Assembly (NCBI RefSeq): GCF_003265705.1
Contig: NW_020313005.1
Coordinates: forward strand, 14,152,636 to 14,216,635
Source of the DNA: Callorhinus ursinus
Taxonomy: Eukaryota > Chordata > Mammalia > Carnivora > Otariidae
Reading direction: 5' to 3'
Length of the DNA: 64,000 bases
Below the pieces are notes generated by a model. It was not told where the DNA came from. It searched no databases and saw only the letters and a program-made list of their open reading frames with translations. Position 1 is the stretch's first letter. Every line of letters starts with the position of its first letter. Both the position numbers and the translations under genes were made by a program. Of the stretch, positions 34,910-46,939 are shown piece by piece.

Positions 34910-36295
34910 TAGATGATATGAAGCAAGATGGCAGAGGAGTAGGGGACCCCACTTCAACTGGTCCCCTGAATTTAGCTGGATATCTACCAATGAAACCATT
35001 CTGAACACCCACAGAATCAGCCTGAGATGTAAGAATTTACATCTGGATCCCTACAAGCAGGAAAGCACTGCCTGTCCAAAGGTAGGAAGGGTGGAGTCAT
35101 GAATCTGTGGAGAGAAAGATTAGAAGATAAGCAAAAGGGGGAGGGATCCTCCATAAGGTGGCTCCTGGAAAGTGGTATAACATATAACACAAGAGCACAA
35201 AAGTGTCCTGCACCAGGGACCAGGTAAAAACTCTCAGAGCTGTAGAACAGTGCCCAGACAGGATCCAGGAGCTGTGGGTGCACACACAAGCCTGCTGCAG
35301 CTCAAGGTTTTAGAAGCACAAAAGCAGAGACATGCCAGGGCCCCTGGGATGACCTCTAAGAGAGTCACTGTGGGCACACACCATGGGAGGCTGCGGTTTT
35401 CATACAGAACACACAGAAACAGAGACTGCTTGTCCTGGAGGGTTTAGTGAAAAGAGTGGACTGTGATTTCTTTGCTCTGAGCCAGAGGTTTGGGTGCAGC
35501 CATTTTTGCTCTGACCCTCAGAAGAGGGTCAGAAAGCTGCCAGAGAAGAAAAACTCAAAAAACCGGTTTCCACTGAGCCCATCCCCCAACAGGGACAGGG
35601 CAACTCTGCCCAAGCAGGGTTGCCTGAGAAACAGCACAGCAGGCCCCTCTTCCAGAAGACAGGCTGGAAGAACAAGAGTACAAGAGTCCTACGGTCCCCA
35701 TAAGACTGTAAAATCCCAGCACCAGGGGAAAATAGTATATTGAGCTCCACACAGCTTGTTTATTTTTCAGATACAACTCTCTTTTTCTTTTTATTCTTTC
35801 TCTTATGCTTCTTCTCTGTTTTTTCTTTTTACATTTTCTCATTTTAACTAGATGTTTAATATATCAACTTATATTTCATGGTAGCTTTTTTACTTGTAAT
35901 TTTTCACACCTATATTTTTTATACATATAGGCTTTGTTGTATCTTTCTTTTTCCCTATTCAATATTACTTTTATGTATATACAAGTGTGACCTTCCCTGT
36001 AATTTTGGGAAGTATTGTCCTCTAAAAAAACATAACAAAATACACTCAGGAACAACTGAAACACCCTACTTTGTCCACACTGAGAGGTTATAGCCCCCCT
36101 CCACCTCACTCACCTTCTTTTTTTACTTTTAATTTTTTTAATTTTTAAATTTTATAAATTTTATTATTGTATTTCATTTGGCTTTGTTTTTTCTGTGGTG
36201 GCTTCTGACCCTCTGGATTTTCCTAGGGTGCATCTTGCTTGGATCATGGTTAATACTTTGGACTCTGTACATTTCCTCAGCCACCCCACAACAGA
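34910..36295 (+). promoter_or_regulatory. L1 5' UTR / internal promoter
   Basis: Contains GCAAGATGGCAGAGGAGTAG at its start, a GC-richer body up to about 35750 and an AT/T-rich part before ORF1. L1 leaders drive their own Pol II transcription; I cannot mark transcription-factor sites with confidence. The antisense open frames here are by-products. Confidence 0.8.
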
Positions 36296-37827
36296 ATGAC
36301 TAGGAAGAGGAACTCCCAACAAAGAAAAGAACCAGAGACAATGGCCTCTGCCACAGATCTAATGGATATGGATATAAGCAAAATGTCAGAGATAGACTTC
36401 AGAGTAGCAATTACAAAGTCGATATCTAGGCTTGAGAAAAATAATAGTGACAATATAGAATCTCTAAGGGCAGAAATGAGAGCTAATCAGGCCAAACTTA
36501 AAAATGCTATGAATGAGATTCAGTCTAAACTAGATACCCTGACAACCAGGGCAAATGAAACAGAAGAAGAAATTAGTGAGCTAGAAGATAGGATGATAGA
36601 AACGAAGGAAGCCAAGGAGGCCTGGGATAAACAGGTAAAAGCCCATGAGATCAGACTGAGAGAGATTAATAATGCCATGAAGTGTTCCAATGTCAGAATT
36701 ATTGGGATCCCTGAGGGGGTGGAGGGAGAGAGAGAGAGAGAGAGAAGACTAGAAGGTATATTTGAGGAAATCATAGCTGAGAACTTCCCTAATATGGGGA
36801 AGAAAACAAGCTTTCATGTCTAAGAGGCAGAGAGGACCACTCCCAAGATCAATAAAAACAAACCAATGCCCTGGCATATAATACTAAAACTTGCAAATGG
36901 CAAGATCTCATTCCTTTGATGGCTGAATAATATTCCATTGTGTATATATACCACATCTTCTTTATCCATTCATCTGTCGATGGACATCTTGGCTCTTTCC
37001 ACAGTTTGGCTATTGTCAATCAGAGAAAGACATGTATCATATGACCTCACTGATATGAGGAATTCTTAATCTCAGAAAACAAACTGAGGTTTGCTGGAGT
37101 GGTGGGGGGTGGGAGGAATGGGGTGGCTGGGTGATAGACATTGGGGAGGGTATGTGCTATGGTGAGCGCTGTGAATTGTGCAATACTGTTGAATCACAGA
37201 TCTGTACTTCTGGAACAAATAATGCAATATATGTTAAGAAAAAAAAAGGAAGAAGAAGATAGCAGGAGGGGAAGAATGAAGGGGAGTAAGTCAGAGGGGG
37301 AGACCAACCATGAGAGATGATGGACTCTGAAAAACAAACTGAGGGTTCTAGAGGGGAGGGGGGTGGGGGGATGGGTTAGCCTGGTGATGGGTATTAAAGA
37401 AGGCACGTTCTGCGTGGAGCACTGGGTGATATGCACAAACAATGAATCATGGAACACAACATCAAAAACTAATGATGTAATGTATGGTGATTAACATAAC
37501 AATAAAAAATTTAAAAAAAATCTTGCAAATCTTAGAGCCAAAGAAGCTATCCTGAGAGCAGCTAAGGGGAAGAGATTTCTTACATAAAGAGGGAGGAACA
37601 TCAGAATAACATGAGACCTGTCCACAGAGACCTGGCAAGCCAGAAAGGACTGGAAAGACTTATTCAGGGCAATACATGAAAAGAAAATGCAGCCAAGAAT
37701 ACTTCATCCAGCAAGGTTGTCATTCAGAGTGGACAGAGAGACAAGGAGCTTCGAGGACCAGCAGAAACTGAAAGAATATGTGACCACCAAGCTGGCCCTG
37801 CAAGAAATATTAAGGGGGATTCTATAA
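36296..37827 (+). pseudogene. L1 ORF1 pseudogene, split by nested L1
   Basis: ORF1p is the trimeric RNA-binding protein of L1. From the ATG at 36296 (MTRKRNSQQRKEPET) an open 175 residues cover a basic N-terminus, a coiled coil (about residues 35-125; repeated leucines and charged heptads, SRLEKNNSDNIESLRAEMR) and the start of the RRM (NVRIIGIPEGVEG). A GA dinucleotide run (36727-36748) puts extra ERERER residues after GVEG. A TAA at 36821-36823 stops the frame, and a second L1 enters at 36899. The C-terminal domain resumes at about 37531 (PRILHPARLSF in frame) and ends at TAA 37825-37827. Less the insertion, about 300 codons. Confidence 0.9.
36899..37521 (+). mobile_element. Twin-primed L1 3' end nested in ORF1
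   Basis: 36899-37016 is antisense ORF2-end sequence (CCATTGTGTATATATACCAC), then from about 37017 sense sequence (AATCAGAGAAAGACATGTAT) runs to a poly(A). Two 3' UTR modules are stacked, joined at an A-run near 37240. TSD CTTGCAAAT at 36890-36898 and 37522-37530. Its younger tail resembles 1-178 and 6950-7170. Confidence 0.92.
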
Positions 37828-38366
37828 AAGAAGAAAGACCCCAAGAGTAATATAGACCAGAAATTTACAGAGACAATCTACAGAAACAGGGACTTTACAG
37901 GCAATATGATGGAACTAAAATCATATCTTTCAACAGTCACTCTCAATGTGAATGGCCTAAATTGCTCCCATGAAATGTCACAGGGTTGTAGATTGGATAA
38001 AAAGATAGGACCCATCCATATGCTATCTATAAGAGACTCATTTTGAATGTAAAGATACCTCCAGATTGAAAGTGAGGGGATGGAGAACCATTTACCATGC
38101 CAACAGAACTCAAAAGAAAGCTGGGTAGCAAATCTCATATCAGACAAATTAAATTTTAACCTAAAGACTTTAGTAAGAGATGCAGAGGAACATTATATAA
38201 TACTTAAAGGGTCTATTCAACAAAAAACCTAAAAATCATAAATATCTATGCTCCCAACATGGGAGCAGCCAACTACATAAACCAACTGTTAACCAAAATA
38301 AAGAATCATATTGATAATAATACCTTAATAGTAGGAGACCTCAACACTCCACTCTTAGCAATGGAC

Positions 38367-38415
38367 AGAATGTTATATATAGAACATTCCACCATATATA
38401 AATATGAGGTATATA

Positions 38416-38467
<52 letters not shown>

Positions 38468-38527
38468 GTCCATCTGGTCCAATGTATCAATCAAAGCTCT
38501 TGTTTCTTTGTTGATCTTCTGCTCAGA
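38367..38527 (-). repeat. Inverted ORF2 segment
   Basis: Between GCAATGGACAG and the AACAGATACTCATTCTTCTC landmark the expected sense sequence is replaced. 38465-38527 is its reverse complement (GAAGTCCATCTGGTCCAATG, compare 59300-59330 in sense). The inverted block carries the (AT)n tract. Confidence 0.85.
38410..38464 (+). repeat. (AT)n microsatellite
   Basis: About 27 AT units with two interruptions. It sits where L1 has a short ATATATAC motif, which probably seeded it. Confidence 0.97.
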
Positions 38528-39916
38528 ACAACAGATACTCATTCTTCTCGAATGCACATGGAACTTTCTCCAGAATAGACCACATACTGGGTCACAAATC
38601 AGGTCTCAATCAATACCAGAAGACTGAGATTATCCCTTGCATGTTATCAGACCACAATGCTTTGAAACTGGAACTCAATCACAAGAATAAATTTGGAAGG
38701 AATTCAAATACTTGGAAGTTAAAGACCATCCTGCTAAAGAATGTTTGGGTCAACAGGAATTTAAAGTAGAACTTAAAAAATTCATGGAAACTAATGAGAA
38801 TGAAAACACATTGGTCCAAAACCTATGGGATGCTGCAAAGGTGGTCCTAAAAGGAAAATACATAGCCATCCAAGCCTCTCTTAAAAAAGTAGAAAAATCT
38901 CGAATGCACAAACTAACCTTATACCTGAAGGATCTGGAGAAGGAAGAGCAAATAAAACCTAAATCAAGCAGGAGAAGAGAAATAATAAAGGTTAGAACAG
39001 AGATCAATGAAATAGAAACCAGAAAAACAATAGGACAGATCAGTGGAACTAGAAGCTGGTTCTTTGAAAAAATTAATAAGATCTATAAACCTCTGGCCAG
39101 ACTTATCCAAAAGAAAAGGGAAAGGACCCAAATTAATAAAATCATGAATGAAAGGGGAGAGATCATGACTGACACCAATGAAATAGAAAAAATTATTAGA
39201 AATTATTACTAGCAACTATATGCCAATAAATTAAGCAATCTGGAAGAAATGGATTCCTTCCTGAAAACTTATAAACTACCCATACTGAAACAGGAAGAAA
39301 TAGAACAATAACCAATAACCAGTAATGAAATTGAAGCAGTAATCAAAAAGCTCCCCAAAAAACAAAAGTTCAGGCCCAGTGGCTTCCCAGGGTAATTCTA
39401 CCAAATATTTAAAGAATAAAGAATACCTATTCTACTGAAGCTGTTTTCAAAAAATATAAACAGAAGGAAAATTTCCAAACGTGTTCTACGAGGCCAGCAT
39501 TACCTTGATCCCAAAACCAGGCAAAGATCCCACCAAAAGGGAAAATTACAGACCAGTATCCCTGATCAACATGGATGACAAAATTCTCAACAAGATCCTA
39601 GCCAATAGGATCCAACAGTACGTTAAAAGGATTATCCATCATGACCAGGTGGGATTTATTGCTGGGATGCAAGGGTGGTTCAACATTTGCAAATCAATCA
39701 ACGTGATAGAGCACATTAATAAAAGAAAAGACAAGAACCATATGGCCCTCTGGATTGTTGCAGAAAAAGCATTTGAGAAAATACAACATCCTTTCCTGAT
39801 TAAAACTCTTAAAATGTAGGGATAGAGGGAACATACCTCAATATCATAAAAGCTATCTATGAAAAGCCCACAGTGAATATCATTCTCAATGGGGGAAAAA
39901 TGAGAGCTTTTTCTTT

Positions 39917-40107
39917 TTTTAAAGATTTTATTTATTTATTTGAGAGAGAGAGAATGAGAGACAGAGAGCACGAGAGGGAAGAGGGTCAGAGGGAGAAGCA
40001 GACTCCCCGCCGAGCAGGGAGCCCGATGTGGGACTCGATCCTGGGACTCCAGGATCATGACCTGAGCCGAAGGCAGTCGCTTAACCAACTGAGCCACCCA
40101 GGCGCCC
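39917..40107 (-). mobile_element. SINEC, young
   Basis: Antisense with CpG-rich GACTCCCCGCCGAGCAGGG and GCCACCCAGGCGCCC end. TSD GAGAGCTTTTTCTTT at 39902-39916 and 40108-40122, perfect. Confidence 0.98.
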
Positions 40108-40310
40108 GAGAGCTTTTTCTTTAAGGTCAGGAACACTACAAGGATGCCCACTCTCACCATTATTATTAAAATTAGTACTAGAAGTCCTAGCATCAGCAAT
40201 CAGACAACAAAAAGAAATAAAAGTATTCAAATTGGCAAAGAAGAAGTCAAAATCTCTCTCTTCGCAGATGACATGATACTTTATGTGGAAAACCCAAAGT
40301 CTCCTTCCCC

Positions 40311-40503
40311 AGGGTGCCTGGGTGGCTCAGTCATTAAGCATCTGCTTTTGGCCCAGTTCATGATCCCAGGGTCCTGGGATTGAGCCCTGCATTGGGCTCT
40401 CTGCTCAGCAGGAAGCCTGCTTCTCCCTCTCCCCACTCCCTCTGCTTATATCCCCTCTCTCACTATCTCTCTCTCTGTCAAATAAATATATAAAATATTT
40501 TAA
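40311..40503 (+). mobile_element. SINEC
   Basis: Sense copy, AGGGTGCCTGGGTGGCTCAG. TSD AAAGTCTCCTTCCCC (40296-40310) and AAAGTCTCCACCCCC (40504-40518), one mismatch. Confidence 0.97.
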
Positions 40504-42495
40504 AAAGTCTCCACCCCCAAATTACTAGAACTCATACAGCAATTCAGCAATGTGGCAGGATACAAAATCGATGCACAGAAATCAGTTGCATTTCTATTCA
40601 CTAACAATGTTACTGTAGAAAGAGAAATTAAGGAATCGATTCCATTTTCAATAGCACCAGAAACAGTAAGATACCTAGGAATAAACCTAACCAAAGAAGA
40701 AAAAGATCTATACTCTAGAAACTACAGAACACTTAACAAAGAAATTGAGGAAGACACATAAAGATAGAAAATCATTCCATGCTCATGGGTTGGAAGAATA
40801 AACATTGTTAAAATGTCTATGCTGTCCAGAGAAATCTACAATTTTCAATGCCATTCCTGTTAAAATACCTTTGGCATTTTTCAAAGAGCTAGAACAAACA
40901 ATCCTAAAATTTGTATGGAACCAGAAAAGACCCTGAATCGCCAAGGGAATGTTGAAAAAGAAAAAAATCAAAGCTGGGGGCATTATGTTGCCTGACTTCA
41001 AGCTATATTACAAAGCTGTGATCACCAAGACAGCATGGTATTGGCACAAAAACAGACACATAGATCAATGGAATAGAATAGAGACTCCAGAAAGGGACCC
41101 TCAACTCTATGGTCAACTAATAGTTGACAAATGAGGAATAAATATCCAATGGAAAAAAGGCAGTCTCTTCAATTAAATGGTGCTGGAAAATTGGATAGCT
41201 ATATACAGAAGAATGAAATTGGACCATTCTCTTATATCATACACAAAGATAAACTCAAAATGGATGAAAGACCTCAGTGTGAGATAGGAACCCATCAAAA
41301 TCCTAGAGGAGAACATAGGCAGTAACCTCTTTGACATTGGCCACAGCAACTTCTTTCAAGACACGTCTCCAAAGGCAAGGGAAACAAAAGCAAAAATGAA
41401 CTTTTCAGACTTAACAAAGATGAGAAGTTTCTGCACAGCAAAGGAAACAGTCAACAAAACTAAGAGGCAACCCACAGAATGGGAGAAGATATTTGAAAAT
41501 GCCATTACAGATAAAGGGCTGGTATCCAAGATCTATAAAGACCTTATCAAACTCAACACCCAAAAAACAAATAATCCAGTCAAAAAATGGGCAGAAGACA
41601 TGAACTGACACTTCTTCAAAGAAGACATACAAATATCTAATGCGACACATGAAAAAATGTTCAACATCATTAGCCATTGGGGAAATTAAAATCAAAACCG
41701 CAATGAGATACCACCTTACACGAGTTAGCATGGCAAAAATTAACAAGGCAGAAAACAACAAATGTTGGTGAGGATGTGGAGAAAGGGGAACCCTCCTACA
41801 CTGTTGGTGGGAACGTAAGTTGGTACAGCCTCTTTGGAAAATGTTATGGAGGTTCCTCAAAAAGTTAAAAACAGAGCTACCCTATGACCCACCAATTGCA
41901 CTACTGGGTATTTATCTCGAAGATACGGATGTAGTGAGAGAACACAGACCCCAGTGTTCATAGCAGCAATGCCCACTATGACCAAACTGTGGAGGGAGCC
42001 AAGATACCTTTCAACAGATGAATGGATAAAGATGTGGTTCATATAAACTATGAAATATTACTCAGCCATCAGAAATGATGAATACCCACCATTTGCATTG
42101 ACATGGATGGAACTGGAGGGGATTATGCTAAGTGAAATAGTTCAAGTAGTGAAAGACAATTTTCATATGGTTTCACTCATATGTAGGACATAAGGAATAG
42201 CACAGAGGACCATATGGGAAGGCAGGGAAAACTGAAGGGGAAGAAATCAGAGAGGGAGAAGAACCGTGAGAAACTATGGATCCCAGGAAACAAACTGAGA
42301 GTTTCAGAAAGGAGGGGGGTGTGGGGATGGTGTAACCAGATGATGGTATTAAGGTGTTGTGATGAGCATTGGGTGTTATAGGCAATTAATGAATCATTGA
42401 ACACTACATCAAAAACTAATGATGTGCTATATTGTGGCTAACTGAAGATAATAAAAAATTATTTTATTATAAAAAAAGAATGAGTGTATATACTT

Positions 42496-44460
42496 CCTAT
42501 AGTAACCACAAAATAAATGTTTGAGGGGGGAAATCAATGCAAAATGAATAAAGTAATTAAAATCTTTCAGGAGCCCTTTCCCCTGCCAAGGTAAATATTT
42601 CTTCCAGGAGTTACATGAAACCCCGTTTTTGTGTCTGTCCACTTCACTAAGTTCCAAGTTTAAGAGAAAAAAATAAAAGAGGATGGGTTGGCTGTGGAGT
42701 TCTTGGTAAGTCAGAGAGGACCTTGAAGCATATTCTATCTCTCTCTCTCCTGCACCTCCATGTCCACTCTGGTTCTTGAGTAGTGCTGGCATTCACCAGG
42801 GCCACACATGTCTGCACACCCCTCTCTTCAGGCCCACAAGCCCAGAGTCTGGCCAGTGGGAGCAGGACCCCAGGCCACACAGTGTCATATCTGGGCCAAA
42901 TGAAAGGAAAGGCCAAAGGGCAAAGCCAATAAGGATCCTCTGTCCCTTCTGATTGGTGGGATAAAATGTTTCAGAAAGTCACATAGCAAGAAATGTCAGC
43001 CCTGAGACTGAGGTGGAAGGAAGGAGACTTGGGGAGGCAAATATCTTCCTCTATCTACTTCCTAGAGACAGAAACACCTGCAGCTCCCCGCATCCTGGTG
43101 TTAAAGCATCTACAGAGACACCTGTAGATGGGATGTGTTTGGGGAAACTTACCTACACCTTGTCACTTCTTTCCCCTTTTCTTAGGTTGGACAGGCAGCA
43201 TTAGGTCAGTTTGAACAACCAGACCAGGTACATAGGTAGCCCTTAAGGTTTGTGTACCTGTAAGCATCCTTGACCATCCTGCTCAGCAGGGAATTCATAG
43301 ATGATGCCCCCTACAACAGTTGTTAGGGCATGACAGTGGGATGGAATGAGCCTTAGTGACTGGCCCCAAGGTCAGGCTGAGGAGAGGCCTTGAGGAGACT
43401 GAAAAAAACCCTGAGCAGAGAAACAACAGCCAAGGAAGAAGGCAGAGAAAAAAAAGCAATGCTGAGAGAGAAAAGATGAGTACCCAAGCAGAACAAACTC
43501 AGCCCGGGGTTCTTGGCTCTCTTTTATTATATTTTGTTTCTGTTTTCATCATTGTTATTTTTCCCAAATGTGCAAAATGACCAGAACATACATAACTATC
43601 ATGTGGCTTGCAAATTTTGACAAAGTGGAAAGTGGAGCACCACTAGGCTTACACCTAGTTGGGGTTATCCACCCCTAGCTTCACCAAAACCCTGAGCTGG
43701 AGGCTTTGGGCTGAAATCCCAGTATTTTAGGAGTCAGAGGGCTGAGAGCTGTTCCCAAGCCTTCCTCAGGACAGTCCTCCACATCTGTTACAGGTGCTAA
43801 AGAGGTATGAGAACCTCAAATAATGCTTTTTTAAAACAAAGACAAAAGGAGCAGAGGTTAAAAAATAACAGCACACGATTAAGGAGCCATTGAACTTCTG
43901 TGCAAACTAACAAATAAACCAACTTCCCCCAAATGCTGTTGACAAAATTATTATGCCTTATGTATTTATTTTAGTGTTCTTACTGTCTTTGCCTTCTACA
44001 AACTAACTAAATATATATGATACTTGAGGATTTATATAATTGCAGGATAGCTAAACTATGATTAACTGGAAAGTTAGTCATTTTATTTATTTACTTTCAT
44101 TGTCACACTGTCAGATTTCTTTGCAGGAAAATAAATAAACTTTGGGAGGGATATATTGCTTTCTGGGCTGTTGTTAATTCTTAGTATTTCTTTCTACTGT
44201 CTTCACCCTCCTCAGGGTAGAGAAAAAGAAATGGTGTAGTTCCTGAAAAGTGATGGGAATTAGGATGGAGAAGAGTGCCTGTCCCCAGTCCACTGACACT
44301 TGTCACATAACCTTTGGGACATTGCCTTTTTTCACCTGTAAGATAGGTCTTAGTTTCCCTGCACCGGTCATTGTTAGGTCAGATAATTTGTGCACCTGAT
44401 ATCAGACCATAAAATATTTCCTGCTTTCCAGATAATTCTCACTGATAATAAGAGTTTAAG
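42496..44460. other. Mostly unique, MIR trace near 44310-44400
   Basis: 44310-44400 resembles a MIR core weakly. Frames at 42427-42792 and 42647-42916 (minus) and 43356-43580 (plus) have no recognisable domain and are not supported as genes. Confidence 0.45.
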
Positions 44461-44469
44461 AAGTCTCCT

Positions 44470-44702
44470 TGGGAGACAAACCATGAGAGACTCTTAACTA
44501 TGGGAAACTGATGGTTGCTGAAGGGGAGGTGGGTAGGGGGATAGGGTGACTGGGTGATGGGCATTAAGGAGGACATGTGATGTGATGAGCACTGGGTGTT
44601 ATATGCAACTGATGAAGTGTTGAATTCTATATCTGAAATTAATGATGTTCAATATGTTGGCTAACTGAATTTAAATTAAAAAAAAAAGAAAAAGAAAAAA
44701 AA
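44470..44702 (+). mobile_element. 5'-truncated L1 3' end
   Basis: GAGACAAACCATGAGAGACT to GGCTAACTGAATTTAAATTA and an A-rich tail. Flanks AAGTCTCCTTG (44461-44471) and AGGTCTCCTTG (44705-44715), an imperfect TSD. Belongs to the older subfamily tail type. Confidence 0.9.
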
Positions 44703-44715
44703 GGAGGTCTCCTTG

Positions 44716-45890
44716 TCAATGAGAAAGGATCTATAAGCATCCTGCCAACAGCCCAGTGAGAGAGCTGAAATGGGTCCTCCAGCCTTCAGATGGCCATAGC
44801 CAGTGGTCATAGGCCAGCAGATGACTGCCACTTCCTGAAATCCTGAACCAGAGTTTGTATTCTGACCCAAAGAAACTACAAGATAATGAAGATTTGTTGT
44901 TGTAAATGGACATATTTTGGGAAATTTGTTACACAGCAAATAATAGGTAAAAATGTGAAAAGCAGTAGAATTCCAAGTATCTTGATTTGGGTGAAGGATA
45001 AGGGGGAAAAAAAATGATACTGTAAGCAAGAGGAGATAGACTGGATTGGAGTTATCTGTTTGGGGGAAGAATGGCAAGAGTTGAAAATTAGTCAACAGAA
45101 TGTCAGCATGCTATTGTGGAGAAAGCAGAAATTCATGTCATGAATGACAAAAAAAAATGACCTTTTTTTTTTAAATTGCAGACAAGTGTAGCTAGTGGTC
45201 TCACAATATTTGGCCTTCACAATGTTTTTCTAAGTTATTTGTACATTTTTCAACAGCAGAAAACCCAAACTGTGTGTTTAGCTTTATCCTGGTTTCTTGA
45301 AAGGGTTAAACCTTTATACATTGGACACATTCTAGATTTTCTTTATTTTTGAGAATTTTAACTCTTTTCTGTATTATTTCCCCAAGGATTTGTAAACTAT
45401 GTATTTTAACCTGCTTTTATTTTACTTTTCAGTTCAAAATTTTATACTGCACTTATTTGTCAAGATGAAGATTGTCACATTTTAAAAAAATATGAAAATA
45501 GTTGCATTATTTTTTTAAAACCCTTGAACTTGGCTAGTAATATCATCACAATAGCCTCTGACTGAAACCTAAGTCTCCATTTGGTCTTGGTGGCACAGCG
45601 CACATCACCACACACTCTGGCATATCACTGTGACTGGGCCTGTAAACCTCCTTCAGCTTCCTTCCTTCATCAGGCCACTTAAAGCAGGGGTGGGGAACTG
45701 TTCCCAGGGCCATTCCTGCCTCAAGGACCAGTCTCCCCAGCCTTACCCCACTGGTTGCTATCAATGCCCCAGAGGTAAACATCTAGGCTGTAGCTCTTAC
45801 ACTAAGAAGTGAGGCTGGTATGGGGTTTTCATCTTGATTCAGTGGGAGGGGTGGGGACTTGGCATTAATGGCTTTGTTAATATAACCTAG
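44716..45890. other. No recognised feature
   Basis: AT-rich with T/A runs near 45160 and 45485. The frame at 44676-45095 (-) starts in the L1 poly(A) (poly-F) and has no recognisable domain. Confidence 0.5.
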
Positions 45891-45894
45891 AGAG

Positions 45895-46160
45895 TTTATA
45901 CTTTTTAATCAGTTTTATCGAGATTATAAATTATAATACAAAACCCATATATTTTAGGTGTACACTTTTATGGAAATTAGCAAATACATGTTCCATTGTC
46001 TAAGTATACCAGAGTTGTTTATCTTTTCATCTGTTTATGGACATTTGGATTGTTTTCAGTTTTGGGTTATTATGAATAAAGATTCCTCTACAAGTCTTTC
46101 TGTGGAATATGTTTTATTTTCTCTTGTGTAAATGTATAGGAGTGGAATAGCTAGACCCCA
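45895..46160 (-). mobile_element. Ancient L1M 3' fragment
   Basis: AATCAGTTTTATCGAGATTA, then TAGGTGTACACTTTTATGGA and TTCATCTGTTTATGGACATT are decayed antisense L1M 3' UTR/ORF2-end landmarks. Confidence 0.65.
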
Positions 46161-46162
46161 TG

Positions 46163-46482
46163 TGTCTTAGTCCATTTGGGCTGCTATCACAAAGTACTAC
46201 CACAGACTGGGTGGCTTGTAAATAGCAGGCATATATTTCTCACTATTCTGGAAGCTCAAAGTCCAAGATAAGGGTGTCAGCATGGTCGGGTTCTGGTGAA
46301 AGCCCTGTCTCAGTTGCTGACTGCTGACTTCTCCCTGTGTCTTCACAAGGTGTAAAAGAGCTAGCTAGCCTTCTGGCCTCATCCTAGAAGAGTTCTAAAC
46401 ACATTCATGAGGGCTCCACCATCATAAACTAATCATCTCCCAAAGGCCCCATCTCCAAATACCATCACATTGTTTTTATTTG
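46163..46482 (-). mobile_element. MLT1-like LTR (MaLR), part 1
   Basis: TGTCTTAGTCCATTTGGGCT then ACAGACTGGGTGGCTTGTAA and CTCCCAAAGGCCCCATCTCC match the reverse complement of MaLR-type LTRs. It breaks off at ATCACATTG. No internal viral genes are present. Confidence 0.75.
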
Positions 46483-46939
46483 TTTGTTTGTCTTTAATGC
46501 TTTTTTCGTAAGGTTTAAACAATTTGAAGTATCTTCATTGGCAAGAATATATTGTAGGGGCACCTGGGTGGCTCAGCCGGTTAAGCAGCCAACTCTTGAT
46601 TTCAGCTCAGGGCACGACCTCAGAGTCTTGGCATTGAGCCCCGTCTGGGGCTCCACGCTCAGTGGGCAGTCTGATTGAGATTCTCTCTTGCCCTTCCCTG
46701 TGCCCTTCCCCTACTCTCTCTCTCTCAATAAATAAGCAAATATTAAAAAAGAGAATATATTGTAAAACAAAATTCTAAAGAGTAACATTTAGTATATTTG
46801 TATTACTATTGCAATAATTTGACATAAGTTAGTTATGGGGGCTAAATTATACTAATTAAATGTCACTTAAAGTTTTATATATTTGACATTGCTTCTAAAA
46901 CCCATGTAATTTTTTTGTCCCTTTTGTTAAACTTTTTAA
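46483..46939. other. Insertion splitting the MLT1 LTR
   Basis: About 457 bp of AT-rich sequence, including a SINE (46557-46751), separates the two LTR parts. The non-SINE sequence is unrecognised. Confidence 0.5.
46557..46751 (+). mobile_element. SINEC, divergent subfamily
   Basis: Body reads GCAGCCAACTCTTGATTTCA where most copies here have GTCTGCCTTCGGCTCAG-type sequence. TSD AGAATATATTGTA at 46544-46556 and 46752-46764, perfect. Confidence 0.95.

Larger units (their letters stand above)
37908..42193 (+). pseudogene. L1 ORF2 pseudogene, interrupted
   Basis: Starts ATGATGGAACTAAAATCA, matching the start at 21355. Endonuclease: 38100-38640, damaged by an internal inversion with (AT)n. Linker and RT: 38712-39212 and 39481-39819 ([36 protein letters not shown]). 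The catalytic FADD is preserved ([11 protein letters not shown], about 40256-40285), unlike other copies here. Two SINEs split the RT region. The C-terminal part runs 40552-42193 ([20 protein letters not shown]) to the TAA at 42191-42193. Multiple stops make it non-functional. Confidence 0.92.
34910..42475 (+). mobile_element. Full-length L1 with nested insertions
   Basis: Complete order: 5' UTR (from AGATGATATGAAGCAAGATG), ORF1 (36296), ORF2 (37908-42193), 3' UTR and A-rich tail, within a perfect 20-bp TSD. Later events: a 0.62-kb L1 in ORF1 (36899-37521), an inversion with (AT)n in ORF2 (about 38367-38527), an antisense SINE (39917-40107) and a sense SINE (40311-40503). Less these the element is about 6.5 kb, normal for L1. 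Stops and frameshifts show it is dead. Confidence 0.97.
34890..42495 (+). repeat. 20-bp target-site duplication of full-length L1
   Basis: AAGAATGAGTGTATATACTT at 34890-34909 and 42476-42495, identical, bracketing the element. Confidence 0.98.

Noticed and set aside
36520..36774. Minus-strand serine-rich frame
   Set aside because: Complement of the ORF1 coiled coil and GA run.
42427..42916. Overlapping minus-strand frames right of the full-length L1
   Set aside because: No domain; one begins at the L1 tail and both look random.
44676..45095. 139-residue minus-strand frame
   Set aside because: Starts in the L1 poly(A) as poly-phenylalanine and has no recognisable domain.
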